DNA from: Prunus persica
Lineage: Eukaryota > Streptophyta > Magnoliopsida > Rosales > Rosaceae
Direction: 5' to 3'
Assembly: GCF_000346465.2 (NCBI RefSeq)
Contig: NC_034012.1
Span: 11,020,294 to 11,084,293, forward strand
Length of the DNA: 64,000 nucleotides
Shown in pieces: positions 24,755 through 37,431 of this stretch. Within the stretch, counting starts at the first letter, position 1. Each line of letters starts with the position of its first letter. The notes below the pieces were generated by a model. The model saw only the letters and a list, made by a program, of their open reading frames with translations. It was not told where the DNA came from and searched no databases. The position numbers were made by a program, and so were the translations under genes.

Positions 24755-25672
24755 ATATTTTGAGAAGGATGCAGCAATAGGATTTGATCAAAATCTCAAA
24801 AATATTAGTGAAATTGATTTTTAGGTCGTGGAATTGGGTGAATGATAACTGAGTTGTATTTTCGTAACCTTTTTTTGTTACAGAATAGGGTAGTATTTAA
24901 TGTAAAATCTCAGCAATCCAACGGTTCATTCTTCTATGCACATTTTGCTTATGCAGATATAGAATTATAATTGGTTTAGCATCAACAAACTGAAATCAGG
25001 AAACATAATTAACAAATTCTGTTGATATCTCCGCAGCTCTTCACATTTTCCTTGTCCTCTATCCTTTCATGCACAAATAAGTCAGAACTGTCAAACCCTC
25101 CATGAAAAATCCAACCCAATCAACAATATTGAATCATGTCACTATATACTCTTTTTACAACTTCCTATTTCAATATTAATCTAAGGGCTATTTTCAATAA
25201 GTAGATTGGCCGGTTGAGCCAGTGTGGATAAGTTTTTTTTTTAAACCCCACAAACATTATATACTTGCCGATCAACAAAAGGTGCAAAGATGTCTGCTTT
25301 CTTACACATACAAACAGATTTTTGATAAGAAAATTACAAGAGATGCAGAAAATAACTCACAGTGACTATCAATGCAAATGCACTAGTTACATCAAATAAA
25401 CAGGTGGGTTTGTTTGTGTCTTCCTAGGATATACAAAAAGATAACTTACAGTGCTCTCCTTGTGTGGCAGCAACACCCGAGGCCTTATTGTGTATGAGAG
25501 CTGTGAGGTTATTCACTTGACAGCCATAAGGCATGCATCAGCTGCATTATCAAGCATTTCAATTGAAAGGTCCATCCCTTGGACTTGAATAACCCAGAAA
25601 CCAATGCCGAAGAATTAGGATATGAACTGCAATCAAAAGCTACTAGCAATGAATTAACTAAGCTCCACAATA
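24755..25672. other. Spacer between convergent IST1-like and CIP7-like genes
   Basis: It contains the two 3' flanks (tail-to-tail genes). No other gene was seen. Confidence 0.6.
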
Positions 25673-28600
25673 TCAATTGACAGGAGAGTTTCGGCTTTTC
25701 CGCCCAAACAATAGAAGCTTCTTAAACCCTTTGGCAGCTTTAGGAGAGGTTTCATCACTGTTCCATTTCTTCCTGGAGTGGAGTTGTTCTCTGAGTGTTT
25801 CATCACTTGGTGGAGTAGAGATTTCTATCTCAGAAATCTCAGAAGAGATTGGTAAGTTCTTAGTTATTGGACCATTTTCTTCAATGTTCACGGCGGAAAC
25901 AATTGAAGTTTTGTTAGGTGATCTTGGAATAGGAGGATACACACTCATTTCAGGAAGATAATTTCTTTTGTCTTCACTAAGAACTGGAAATTCCTGAGGC
26001 AACTCTTCAGCATCACCTGTAAACTGATCCAGTTTTGCGGAGTTCACTTCAAAAGGCACAGAAAGACGCAAATTGGGAGAATACCCATTGCAGCTTCCGT
26101 TCTCCAAGGCCTCTCTTTGTAACGTCAGATTTCCTTCACTCTTTTCAACAGAAGATGTACCATGGAGTTCCTTAGTCTCTTCCAAATGATTGATGGAACT
26201 AGCGGGTTGAGTTGCAGGTGCAGCTGATGACTCAATTGGCAGTGCTTCTGTAGCTTCTATGCAAACCTTTTCCTGGACATAAGAGTCAGACGAAATTAAT
26301 GGATTTAAATTCTTCAGGTCGTCTTTCACATCTGAAGGTTTGGTTTTGTTTGGACTTGGTTTCTTATTCATAGCACCAGCTGCCTTCTGCGACGAGGCAG
26401 TTGCAACTACACCATTTGCTTTAATGTTTTGTTTTTTGGGTTGGCCAGAATTCACCCCCGCGGTTGACAGCTTTTCAGTTACCCGAGCAGTTGCAAGGCG
26501 TTCAAGGGTGGAACTCCGGAGGACAGGCTTATCTGATTTCTTAGTCTCTTGGATTGAGGATTGAGTTTTAAGCTTCTCACTCTTCGTGTTAGTCATGGCA
26601 GTTTTGTTTTCCACTGGGGCCTTCTTAGACGTTGCTGTATTAGAACCACTCCTTTCAGCAATTCTCTTCTGGCGTTGAATTCGTAACTCCTCCATTCTCT
26701 TTCTCTGTTCTTCTTCCTAAAAATATATTGGAAAAGAAAGTGAATAAAACCAGCAAAATGGAAAAAGGAAGAAGGGGAGTGTTAGTAATAGTGGACAAAG
26801 GTTTAGTCTTGTGACATCAAAGAAAAAGAAGCAAGTCCATTTGGTCTGGGTAACAAAAACAAGTTCTACAGCATATTGCGTTCATCAAAAGGAATTAGGA
26901 AAAATCAGATAAAAAATTGCAATGAGTATAAAATATTTAAAAACTCGGAAAACACTGAAAATGATATCAATGAAAAAACAGACTGGTGTCTAAAGCATAA
27001 CTATTTCAAATTTGTGGGACAGATTATGCCACTCTTTCTTGTTCCCCCCAAAAAAAGAGTTGGAAAGGAAATCTAGCTTTGCAAATCTTACAATGGGAGT
27101 TATCTTTCAGTACTTTCTATCCCTTCCCACATTATTCCATGAACCACTTGCAACGAAAATGTTCGTTACATACCTTTTCAAATTTGCTCTTCGGGACTGT
27201 GCTTTTGCTTACAGAAGTAGGTCTTGTGCTTCTTGACATGATATCAGATTTGCTCTTCCCCAAAGATCCATTTACAACTTTAGGCCTTGCTTCTTTGGAT
27301 TGAACTTTATCTCCAGGACTTCCACTATTTTTATCATTCCTTCTCTTACTATTAGAAGGTTTCTTAACTTCAACACAATCAGTCATTTCAGTGCCAGGAT
27401 TCTTTTTAGTGGCCTCAAATGATGACACATTATTCTCATAATCCATTTCGGGAGTCCATGGTGCCACAGCATGCTCCACAGCTGAACCACGGTCAAGCAT
27501 CATGTAAAGGTCATCTGGTTCATGGGTGCTAAAGGCCTCAGGTTTATCATTTGAAATTTCCTCCATGCCATATTCATATTGAGTAGCTCCAATAATATCT
27601 GGAACGATGCTTATATCTGTCCTGAACTGAGAATCTGATTGATCAACCACTGATTGGTCTCGAACCATGAAAGAGTCATCCACAAGAACATCTCTCTTAT
27701 TTTTCTCAGCATGAATACTGTCAGTTGCTAACTTTGATGAAGCATAAACACCATCAAAAAGTTTCAGATCATTGCTGGCATCCTGATTTGCTGATATATC
27801 TGTTTGGTTGCTGATGAACCAATCCCCTTCATTAGGACATTTGGTTGTGTAAGATTCATTGGCACAACCAGATACAGTATCATGGGAATTGTTCCCCGAT
27901 TCTTCAATTCTCCGTGAAAATAATACATCCTCATATGTGTTATCAGTTCTCTTGGTAATCCGAGCAGCATTCTCGTCACCTTCAAAGTACCGGACGTGCG
28001 TTTTACTCTCATTACCTGGATCCCTCTCTGTCACCACAAAAAAATCACTTGAATCTGCTTGTTGCTTAGTCACTTTCGTCTGTTCCTGGTTAAATGCAAA
28101 TGACCTTCCTTCACCAGAGTTCTTACTTGAAAAATATTCTTCCTCAACCTGTATATTGTGTGGTTCCATATCAAAAGAACTTGAATCCTTGTCCCTCATG
28201 AGAAGGTCCTGAAAAGCATTCCAGTTGTCATTTTGTTTTTCTCCCTTGTAATTATTTGCAACTCCATTTTTAATTTCCTGATCAGCAGCACCATTTGAAT
28301 CATCTACGTTGCCTGGAAACTTGCTCCCATCTTGTTTTCTTTGATGATGTGAGGTTGACCTATGTTTCTTCCCCAATGACCCAACAGCTTCCTCCACCTG
28401 CTGTTTAATGGATTTGCCATCAATGAACTCATCCTCATCAGATGAATTTCCCTCAGACACACTGCCTGTTTCTCCATCCCTTTTAGAGGTTATGTAATTG
28501 ATATTACGGATAACAACCTTTCTCGAGGACTTCCTCCCATGCTTTTTCCTATGCACCTGCTCTGTTCCAGAGTACTTTTTTCCATGTTCCATAGGATCAT

Positions 28601-31600
28601 CAGATTCACTCTCATAACTAGAGCCAGTGCTCTGATCGGATCCATCTTGCTCTGACGTTTCCAGCACTTTTCCATGAGAATGTTTCTTTTTATTCCTATG
28701 AGATTTATGATTCCTACGACCATCGGATTCCTGATCAAAAGTAGGGCCAGATTCTTCCCCATTTGGAGGCCATTTCATATTCCCTGGATAATATGGTGGA
28801 ACCTGCATACCAGGAAAAATGTAACCTTGATAGGGGTGCATTTGTGGATATACAGGACCTTGAAAATTGTGCATGTACTGGGGAAGATGGTTTGGCCATG
28901 GGTTTGGTACTTGAGCTTTCCCATCCGTTGATGACATCTTACCCGATGCTGGCAAGCTATTATCTGCACAAGACAAGAGAAGATGTTGTTGGAGATAGAA
29001 GCTCAGTTTTTCTCATATTGTAATCCTAAAGTAGCTCTAACATGGGTAACACAATAGCCTTTAAGATGACAGACAGGAATTACTGGCTTCTCTCATAAGA
29101 TTGTTAGATGTGAAACGAAAATGAAGATGATTATAGCAATATCTGTGGATTACGATTTTTAAACCATGTCACATATTTTGCAAATGAAATTTTTGGGCAA
29201 GTAGATCACATCCAAATTATAAGCAGAAACTGGAAAGACCCATGGATGTTCAACCATACCTTGGTTCACATCCAGACTTCCATGACTTGTTGACTCAGAC
29301 ACTGATGTGTCTAGTGAGCCATTTTTCCCAACAGAGAGAGTACTATGGTTAACATTTATCATGAGATTCTGACTGGGGTCATTATCTTCTCCAGCAAGAA
29401 TGATTCCTGATGTTCCCAAGTATGGCAGTTCTGGGTGAGCGCATGCCTGCATTGCTGCTATTTCTTCCATCCAAAGCCTATCTTCATTCTTTTGTTTGTA
29501 TAGATTTATGAAATTAATGCATGCTTCCCTGAAAAAAACAAACAAACAAACACAGATTTCATCCTTTAACAAAATATACACCCACCAAACCTCCAAACGA
29601 GAAAAAAAGAATAAGAAGAAAGACAGTTCTGAATAAGAAAAGTAGAACTTTATTACATGAATTTATGGAAAGAGGATAAAAGCATTTAAAAGCCATTATC
29701 CCCTATATACCCCCCGAAAATGGTTTCCTGGAAGATATCTCGATATGTTTTTTATTGTTCAGTGTCCTAACTTATTTTCTTTAATTTGAAAAGGTACATG
29801 GCCAAAAAACTTGTGGAAGACAGTTCCAAGTCAAGTCAACTTTCTGTACCTTAAACGTGAAGCTCCAAAAGTATCAGAGAAAGATATAAGATCATCTATA
29901 TAGTCCAGTTCAAATCCAGCTACTAAAGCACGAGCATAAGCCATCGCTTGTTCTTTGCATAGTACTACCTTCCGGGTTTCCAAAACACGTTGGAGACGAA
30001 TCCTGTTCAACAACAGCAGCTGAGTAATCAATGCATGAAAATGCATTATGTTGTAAGTTGTAACCAATTATGTACTCACATATAAGCAAATGACAATCCA
30101 GATAACTTACTTGGAATTCTCTTCTGGCACAGCATCAATGGTTACATTGGATTCACTGTTTGACTAATGCACCATCACAACACAATAAAATGGTTCATTA
30201 TAATGGAAAGTGCTTCAAAAAGAAACATCAGTATTTCACATACAATTGCCAAATGATGCATACCTTCAATGCAATTGACTTATTGTGATTCCCATCAGCT
30301 GTGGATATTTTAACAAACTAAAAGTCAGAAGATAGGTTTTATCAACTGTAGAAGTTAAAGTAATAAAGAGAAAGGGTGGGCCATGCACAAGCCTCCCCAC
30401 CATTGCAGGGTCTGAGTTGGTTCAGATGTAAGCAGCCTTACCCCTGCTTGCGGAGGGGCTGCATCATCCTATTTTTAACCTGCGACCTCCATGTCACAGT
30501 TGAGCAGCCTTACCAGAGAGATTAAAGTAATATAACTCTTTTTTCATATTTATCCATTGCTTGTAGTAAATGCATGTTTAAGGGTTCAAAGAGAGCCCAA
30601 CATTTTTTCATCTCTAGCTGGTGAATTTATTCCCAGAATAGAAAACAGGGTTTCATAAATGAATTTGATATTTAGTTCAATAGATCAAGAACGGAATCGA
30701 TTCAGTAAATGCAATCCGCAGGTAAATGAATTGAAGAATATCAAGAAGAGATAAAGTATAAGTAAGCATCTCCAAAATGCACCTTCTGCCTCTGTCAATT
30801 CGTTCGATTGAATCGAATTCTCAATTTGCAAAATCTCCCTCTCAATAGTCACAAATCTTTCAAGAGCTTCTGGTGTGGTAACAAACTTCACAAACCTGTT
30901 GCATGTACATCAATAAAATGACACCAATTACACAATCTGTCAACAACGAACAATTATTTAGCACTTCATACATGATGAAATATGCAACTATAACAAGCTA
31001 AAGAACAGAACTTTACATCAAATCTAAGAGTGCTCTGACTCCAATGTCATTTTTTGGTTATCACAATTATGACCAGGATCTTCACTTAAATTAATTATAA
31101 TATATGATTTTCTTTTTATAATTAATGGGTTCAACCCAGATCTAAACTTGGTCATCATCAAATTTGGAAATTTTCACTCAATTATGCTAGAATATGCAAG
31201 CAACCCATTGAAAATTGGACAAAAAATTCTTACTTAACTGATACCTGAGAAACAAACTCAAACAAACACACACAGAATTACCTTTGCAAAGTGGCTTTGG
31301 TGAACCAGGAGGCACCTGAGCCCGGAGGACGAAGAATAATGGAGTAGCCTCCTTTGGAAATCTGATCCTTGGCGCATTTCAAGTGTACAAGAAATGGTTC
31401 TAGAAGCCCTGAAGCCAATTTCTCGCTTCCACCAGCAGCAGCAAATATCACCAATTCACATCTTTAACACAAATCAATGATAGAAAACTCAATTTTAGCC
31501 GAAACCCAGAAAATGTTCACTGTTCAATTGCACACAACAACATGAACAATATGAAAGTACGCGTCTTTGTGTGTGTGTTTGTGAGCAAAGTACCTTGTTC

Positions 31601-31652
31601 TGGTTGGAGTGAGTTGGAACAGAGCATGATCAAGACGAGTCCTAGAATCCAT
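25673..31652 (-). CDS. COP1-interacting protein 7-like, 9 exons, 1231 aa
   Basis: The exons, in coding order, are 31594-31652, 31282-31461, 30783-30895, 30264-30298, 30111-30163, 29850-30002, 29260-29528, 27174-28963 and 25673-26716. They sum to 3696 nt and keep frame. The N-terminus '[20 protein letters not shown]' and '[20 protein letters not shown]', then '[14 protein letters not shown]', '[20 protein letters not shown]' and '[16 protein letters not shown]', are the conserved N-terminal region of the plant CIP7 family. The large exon 8 is low-complexity: Pro/Tyr-rich '[19 protein letters not shown]', then charged. Exon 9 starts with a basic helix '[19 protein letters not shown]'. Arabidopsis CIP7 is a nuclear COP1 partner that promotes light-regulated genes. 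The partner here is inferred from the family. A GA tract lies just upstream of the start codon (about 31661-31684). Confidence 0.92.
30366..30521 (-). mobile_element. Au-type SINE in CIP7-like intron
   Basis: On the minus strand it shows GGTAAGGCTGCTC near the head, GACATGGAGGTCGCAGGTT (degenerate box B area), then AGCAGGGGTAAGGCTGC and CAGACCCTGCAATGG, and it ends CCCACCCTTT. This arrangement matches the Au SINE family known across angiosperms. The 11-mer TTAAAGTAATA flanks it at 30355-30365 and 30522-30532. It sits between exons 3 and 4 of the CIP7-like gene. Confidence 0.8.
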
Positions 31653-33472
31653 TGCCAATATGAGAGAGAGAGAGAGAGAGAGAGATTTAGAGAGGTTCAA
31701 AATGTGAGCTTGGACATGTGGTATGGAGGTTTGGGTGGAGATGTTTTGTTAGAATGGGGCCGAACACATGAGAGAGGGAGAGAGAGTGCCAGCAGGAGGT
31801 GATGAAGCTGAGCACATGGGGGAAGTTTGAGAGCGTCGGAGGAGCACTTTTAGATTGTTTCTGAATGTGGATCCCACGTGACAATGCCGACAGAAACGTA
31901 TCTATCTTACGTTTCTCACTCCCTCTCTCACTTTCACTTTGCTTTCACGGAAGAAGATGAAGACGAAGATGAAAAGATGAATGAATCTAAGGTGTCCAAT
32001 CTTTCTTAAACCCCCCTCCCCTCCGCACAATCTACATCATGTATTTTACAAAACATTAGGATTATATGTTGCAATTCTATAGTAAAGGTAATTATAGAAA
32101 TATTTGTGGCTAGCATTTTTTTAGCAACCAATATATAGGATCCATCTGTATTACAGGGTGGGTGGTTAACAATGTAACCAATAAATATGATACAAATATA
32201 ACCTCACATCATTACAATTATGAATAAATATATGTTCGATTTATCACATCGTTTAAATATTTTTAATACATCTTCGCATACATTTTAATCTTAAATACAA
32301 ATAAATATTCTTTTGTTGGAGAGTTTGATTTATTCCAAAAAAGAAGATTGCATATTCATACATATTTACACTTAATTAATAACTTTATTTTACAATCTAA
32401 CAATATAACATTCTATCTTTCGGAGTCTATAAGAATATAATATACTATTATTAAGAAGAAAAAAGGGGTTGAGAAGTCTATGTCTTGGGTTCGCTCTTTT
32501 GGAAGCTTGTTTTTAAAGAGAGTAATAAGAAACAAAGAGAAAGAGGGTCCTCTCGCATTCATGCTGAATACGTGACACAGAATAGTGTGTGTGTGTGTGT
32601 GAGTGTGAGCAAAAAGCTATGGTGTTGCTTTACTGATACTAAATACTATTGAAGACTTTGAAGCAAAATAGAGTGAGGGAGTGGACAAGGAATCATAACA
32701 CTGTCAAGCACCAACCGCAAAAAGTTACCCCAAATATTGAATGCCAATTTCTCCTATAGCATACTACTTTTCTATTTCTTAACTAGCCCCTTTCCCTCTT
32801 ATTCATTCAACCGCAATTTATTAAATTTATTAACGTTCGGCACACACCGAGTCCATTCACCCAATAAAAATATAATACACGAGCTTTGTATATGTAGGCC
32901 CAACAAATCGCTCGCGGCCTCGGCCTCATAGCTATCTTAGGAAACTCAAGAGGATGCGAATCATCCACGTCGATGACAAGACCTCCCCGGTTACAGGTTC
33001 CTCACACCTCATAGAATGTACCCACGTCTCCTGAAGAGTCAGGTGTAAACTGCCTAAATCACCACATGACCAGATGGAACTGTTGCCATGCGCAACAGGC
33101 TACTCTGCCCACACCCTGCCCCCTAATAGAAACATAGAGGTCATCATGGGCAGAGAACGTGGATGGACTCCGACTGCCCATCATCTGACAAATTCGATGT
33201 GATATAAATGGCTCGCCTCCTAGTCGAGGTGACCAGCTTGTTTTCATTTACTTCTCCCTATAAATAAAACATAGATTTTTTTTAGAAAATGACAATTTTG
33301 GGATCCCTTCAATACTAAGAGGAATAAAAGAGAAAAGCCTTGTCCCTTCTCTTTGACCCCTACCTTATTTCCCATTAAGCTTCTCCTCTCCTGGAATCAC
33401 ATTTAGAATAATTGTATCTTCGTATGTTGGCCATTGGAATATCTGTAGTTCAAACAAAATTAGTTCTCTAAT
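31653..33472. other. CIP7 upstream region and intergenic spacer
   Basis: It starts with the CIP7-like leader/promoter (GA tract 31661-31684). The remainder is AT-rich except for a sharply more GC-rich block at about 32890-33245, which holds a TATAAAT-like box near 33200. That block resembles part of an LTR, but I could not delimit it. Confidence 0.5.
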
Positions 33473-33828
33473 GGTGCGTTTGGATGAGGAAAATAAATTT
33501 GGGATTTTGACAAAAGTCAGAATTTCTAAATTGACATGAACAAATTCACTTATTTGGATTTAAAAAAAACACAGAAATGTAGAAATTTTGCATGGGAAAA
33601 TAAATAGAATTTGGTGGTCATAAATTCAAACTTTAAATTCTATCTAAAAGTCGTCATTTCTAAAATTACAAGAGAGATTGAGTTTCTTTAAAAAAAGATA
33701 ACTTTACAAATAAATGTTAAATTCCGTATTTAAATCCGTTATCTAAGCAAGAAACTTTACAAATTCTAGAATATTAATTTCTATCATTTTAAATTCCATC
33801 ATTTATAACTTCAGTTATCCAAACAAGA
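33473..33828. mobile_element. Possible MITE (GCGTTTGGAT / ATCCAAACAAGA ends)
   Basis: The left end GGTGCGTTTGGATGAGG and the right end (reverse complement TTCATCTTGTTTGGATAAC) are a weak inverted-repeat pair around a very AT-rich centre. No target duplication could be fixed. Tentative. Confidence 0.4.
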
Positions 33829-34141
33829 TGAAGAAAGAATGAGAGAAAAGAAAAATCAAAGAATTGCAAGATTAGATTGCACCATAAACATAAGACATTG
33901 GTTTATCCAAAAACATCATTAATCATTTTAAGGACTTTCTTTCTCATTTTGATAACGAAGGGCTTTCTCTTGTTCCCCGAAGTTATAATGGAGTTGCCTA
34001 TACTCTTCCTAATGATGATTCTATTAGTTGGGTTGATTGGCCCCCTGGTTTATTCATAATGTTTTATTTGAAGATTGTAATTCTTCATAATTATCAATAA
34101 ATGATTGTACTTTCTTTAAATTGAAACAAGAAGATGATTTC

Positions 34142-34355
34142 GGGCATGTTTGGGAGTGCTTCTGGAAGGCTAAAAGAGTTTTCTAACAACTAAAAGTGCT
34201 TCTAACAGCCTTTGACAGAAAAAGTTTAGAAGTGCTTCCTAGAAAAGCACTCCCATCTTTTTTTTAATGAAAATTTAAAATTTTTATAACGAAAGTATTT
34301 TTTTAGATGCACTTATGAGCAGAAATACTTCCAAAAAGCAGTTCCAAACCAACCC
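34142..34355. mobile_element. MITE, 214 bp, GGG-terminated TIRs
   Basis: The left end GGGCATGTTTGGGAGTGCTT and the right end (reverse complement GGGTTGGTTTGGAACTGCTT) are about 27-bp imperfect TIRs. TTC flanks both sides and may be a 3-bp target duplication. No coding content. Confidence 0.65.
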
Positions 34356-35183
34356 TTCATTTTCTTGGACATATAAAAAGTTTCAAGAGTTAATTGTTTT
34401 CTTCTACTGGTGTGGATTGTAAGGCAAATTACAAGGCCAATTTAGCTTTTTCCAGTCTCAAGTGATGTTCCAATTATTGATTTCGTCTATTAGGCCATAA
34501 CCTTCCTTTTTATACAATTTAATATTTTATCTAACTATGCAAGTGGATAATATATCATGATGATGAGGAATTTTAAAGTTTGCTACTTGTTTTCATAAAT
34601 CATATATATACTTCTAATTTCTAATTAATCATAGTTGAAAAAAGATGATGCCATAATTGGTTTTCAATCATCGAGGGCCGATTCCTACACCTGTTTTTGA
34701 ATTTACATGCTAACAAGAACGTCAAGAAGTTCATTAGTCACAATGATCACCGCTCACCTTTCTTCATGTACTTTGAATTATTTTCTTCAGCTACTTCCAA
34801 AACTGAAGCTACCTTTGATGATTTGCAAACATAATTATATCAACTACCATCCAACTTGTATATGATTTGCCAAGAATAACTTCATGGAAAGAAACTGAAT
34901 TTCAAATTCCAGAGTTTTTTATTTATTTAATTATTCATTGTTTCTCTGTACATTCATATTCCCCTAACTACATTAACAGTCATCGAAGAAATACTTGTTT
35001 TGTGAGCACTCCACTTTCTAAGTAATTTATTAGTAAAGAACAGCCACCACTTTTTTTTTGGTATCAAATTCTGAGACAGTGTTGATCTTAACCTTTAACC
35101 TTATTAGTTAAACATTTAAATTAGTTAAGGTTTACTTTAAAACGGCTTGTACATGATTCTGTGGAACTAATTAGGGCAAATTA
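34356..35183. other. AT-rich spacer, nothing recognised
   Basis: No gene, no clear repeat borders. Confidence 0.5.
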
Positions 35184-35184
35184 T

Positions 35185-35283
35185 ATCATTAACGAGGTGT
35201 TAGTTAGATTGGTGTGCTCTAAAGTGGTTATTGGTTCAAATTTCTATGATATCCGTATGTGTGAGTTTAAAAAACAAAAATTG
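35185..35283 (+). mobile_element. SINE-like insertion with target duplication
   Basis: A box A-like TTAGTTAGATTGGTG and a box B-like TTGGTTCAAATTTC are followed by an A-rich end. GGGCAAATTAT is present on both sides (35174-35184 and 35284-35294), within a longer imperfect match. The size of about 100 bp fits a short or truncated SINE. Confidence 0.65.
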
Positions 35284-35933
35284 GGGCAAATTATCATGAC
35301 ATAATGATGCCAAGGCCCCATCTAAAAACCATTTCTATTTCTAGTTGGTTCATAAATTGTTAGGAAAAGAAACAAGGGAAAAAAAAAAGAAAGAGGAAAA
35401 AGGTAATAAGTTTATGTTAGATTTCTTGACCAAAAAAAAAAAGTTTATGTTATAAATTTTTGTCAGACATAAAGTACTATTGTGAAACAACAATCTACCT
35501 TACATTAGCTGGATACATTATGACATTTTGTCTATGATGATGATGACCAAACACCCATCTGAAACAAGTAACATTACTGGGTCCATTTGCTGTTTCATTC
35601 TGTGTATTTTTTAATAATTAAGAACTGATATGAAATCTTAACCACCACCACCCACCAGAGGACAAACAAAACTTCCATTTCCTGCTGCCAGATTATCCAT
35701 ATGTTTGTTCTGAGTGTGTCATAACTTTGGATACCCTGATATTCATAAATTAAATTCCAACATTGTTTATTTGAGGTTTTTTTTGTTGTTGTTGTAAAGG
35801 TTTGACCTACTTGTACATGTGAGCATGAATATGAACATATCTAAATAATTCATAGCATTTCCTGTTTAAATATGAGAATTATGAGAGAATATTTTTTTTG
35901 AGAATTTTGTATATTTTTTGATTATATTTATAA

Positions 35934-37261
35934 GGCTTATTTATTTTAGTACTTCCTGAAACTTCGGTCAAATCTTATTTTACCCCCTTAAGGTTAAAGT
36001 GATCCACTTAACCCCCTTGACCGAGGTTTGATGACTCATTTTGTCCCATGACGTCAACTCCATCCAAAAGTCCGTTAACTTTGATGACAAGGCAAGTGGA
36101 ATCCACCTTCACATAAATAAAAATATAATTAAATATTATAATAATTAAAAATTAAAATAAAAAATAAAAAACTACATTTAAACAAAGTAAAAATAACAAA
36201 AATAACAAAAAATATAACATAATCAAACAAACCCATCTCCCCTCCTTCCACCCAACCGCAGAACCCATAACCCAGCCCCACAAACCCCTCCCCCCTCTTC
36301 TCCCACTTGCAACCCGATTTCTTCTGACCACCACCCACAGAACAAAACCTTGTTCTTTTGGTTTTTGTCCACAGCTACTCCTCCCCCCTTACAACCCAAC
36401 CAACCCGTCTCCCTCTCCCCTTCTTTTCCTCTCTCTCCCTTCGACACACAAAACATTGAACCCAGTCGCACTAGCCTACCCAGATTAGAAAATAGTGATG
36501 GTTTTTCAATTTCAACTCTCTCTCTTTCTCTCTCTCTCCTCTCATCGTGGGTCATCGACTACCGAATTTGCACAGAATCACAATCCTGTGTTGTGAACTC
36601 TGGAGAGGATCTCAATCTCGTTCTCTGTGTTGTGAAGGCTTGCTGACAACGTCGATTGAGATGGGTTGGGGGATTTAGTATTTTTCACTACCGTTGAGAA
36701 TGACATGTAGAGAAAAGGCAAAGAAAGCTGGGCTTGTTGTTGATATGTTGATGGGTTCTCTGAGATTGTGAGAATAAAGGTAGAGAGAGATTGAGATTGA
36801 ATTAGAGGAGGAGGTGATAAAGGTAAAGGTTGTATGAGGTAGTGGTGATTGAATGGGTTGGGGAGGTGATCGTAAAGGAGAGTACTGTGTTATCAATTTT
36901 TAAATTTTTGGGTTTTTTTAATGTAGATTTTTATTAATGTAGAAAGAATTTCATTTTTAACTTTTTCCATTTTTTTTATTTTTTTTAACTAAACAAGTAA
37001 TTACATGATTTAATTATATATTTTATTTCACTTAAATAAAAAAAAAGTGGGCCCTTTACATGACACATAATCACTTGTGGTAAAAAAAGACTAAAATAAG
37101 TATGCCACATCATCAAAACTGACAGAGTTATTAATGAAGATGATGGTTGGGGGTAAAGTGAAACACGAAACCAAGGTCAATGGGGTTAAATGGGCCACTT
37201 TAACTTTGGGGGGTAAAATGAGATTTGACCGAAGTTTCAGGAGGTACTATAGTAAATGATC
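35934..37261. mobile_element. Mutator-like long-TIR element nested in Copia LTR (1328 bp)
   Basis: ATATTTATAA is duplicated exactly at 35924-35933 and 37262-37271. The element between has long (>100 bp) imperfect terminal inverted repeats sharing CCTGAAACTTCGGTCAAATC. A target duplication of 9-11 bp and TIRs of 100 bp or more fit a Mutator-like element. No transposase is present. The interior (about 36230-36900) is richer in G/C and CT tracts and resembles a captured gene leader, but I do not recognise it. Confidence 0.8.
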
Positions 37262-37431
37262 ATATTTATAATACAACGGAGTCTTCGTGACCAAGTAAAG
37301 TAATAAAAAATTTTATTTTTATTTATAGTAGAAAATCAGGAATTAAAGTAAATCAATTACAATTACAATAGAAATCTTTGGTGTGCAAGGAAAGAAAATC
37401 AATGGTCTACAAGTCACGCCAACAATCCCTC

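Noticed and set aside
27859..28931. Plus-strand ORFs opposite CIP7-like exon 8
   Set aside because: Shadows of the coding strand; no domain, no promoter signs.
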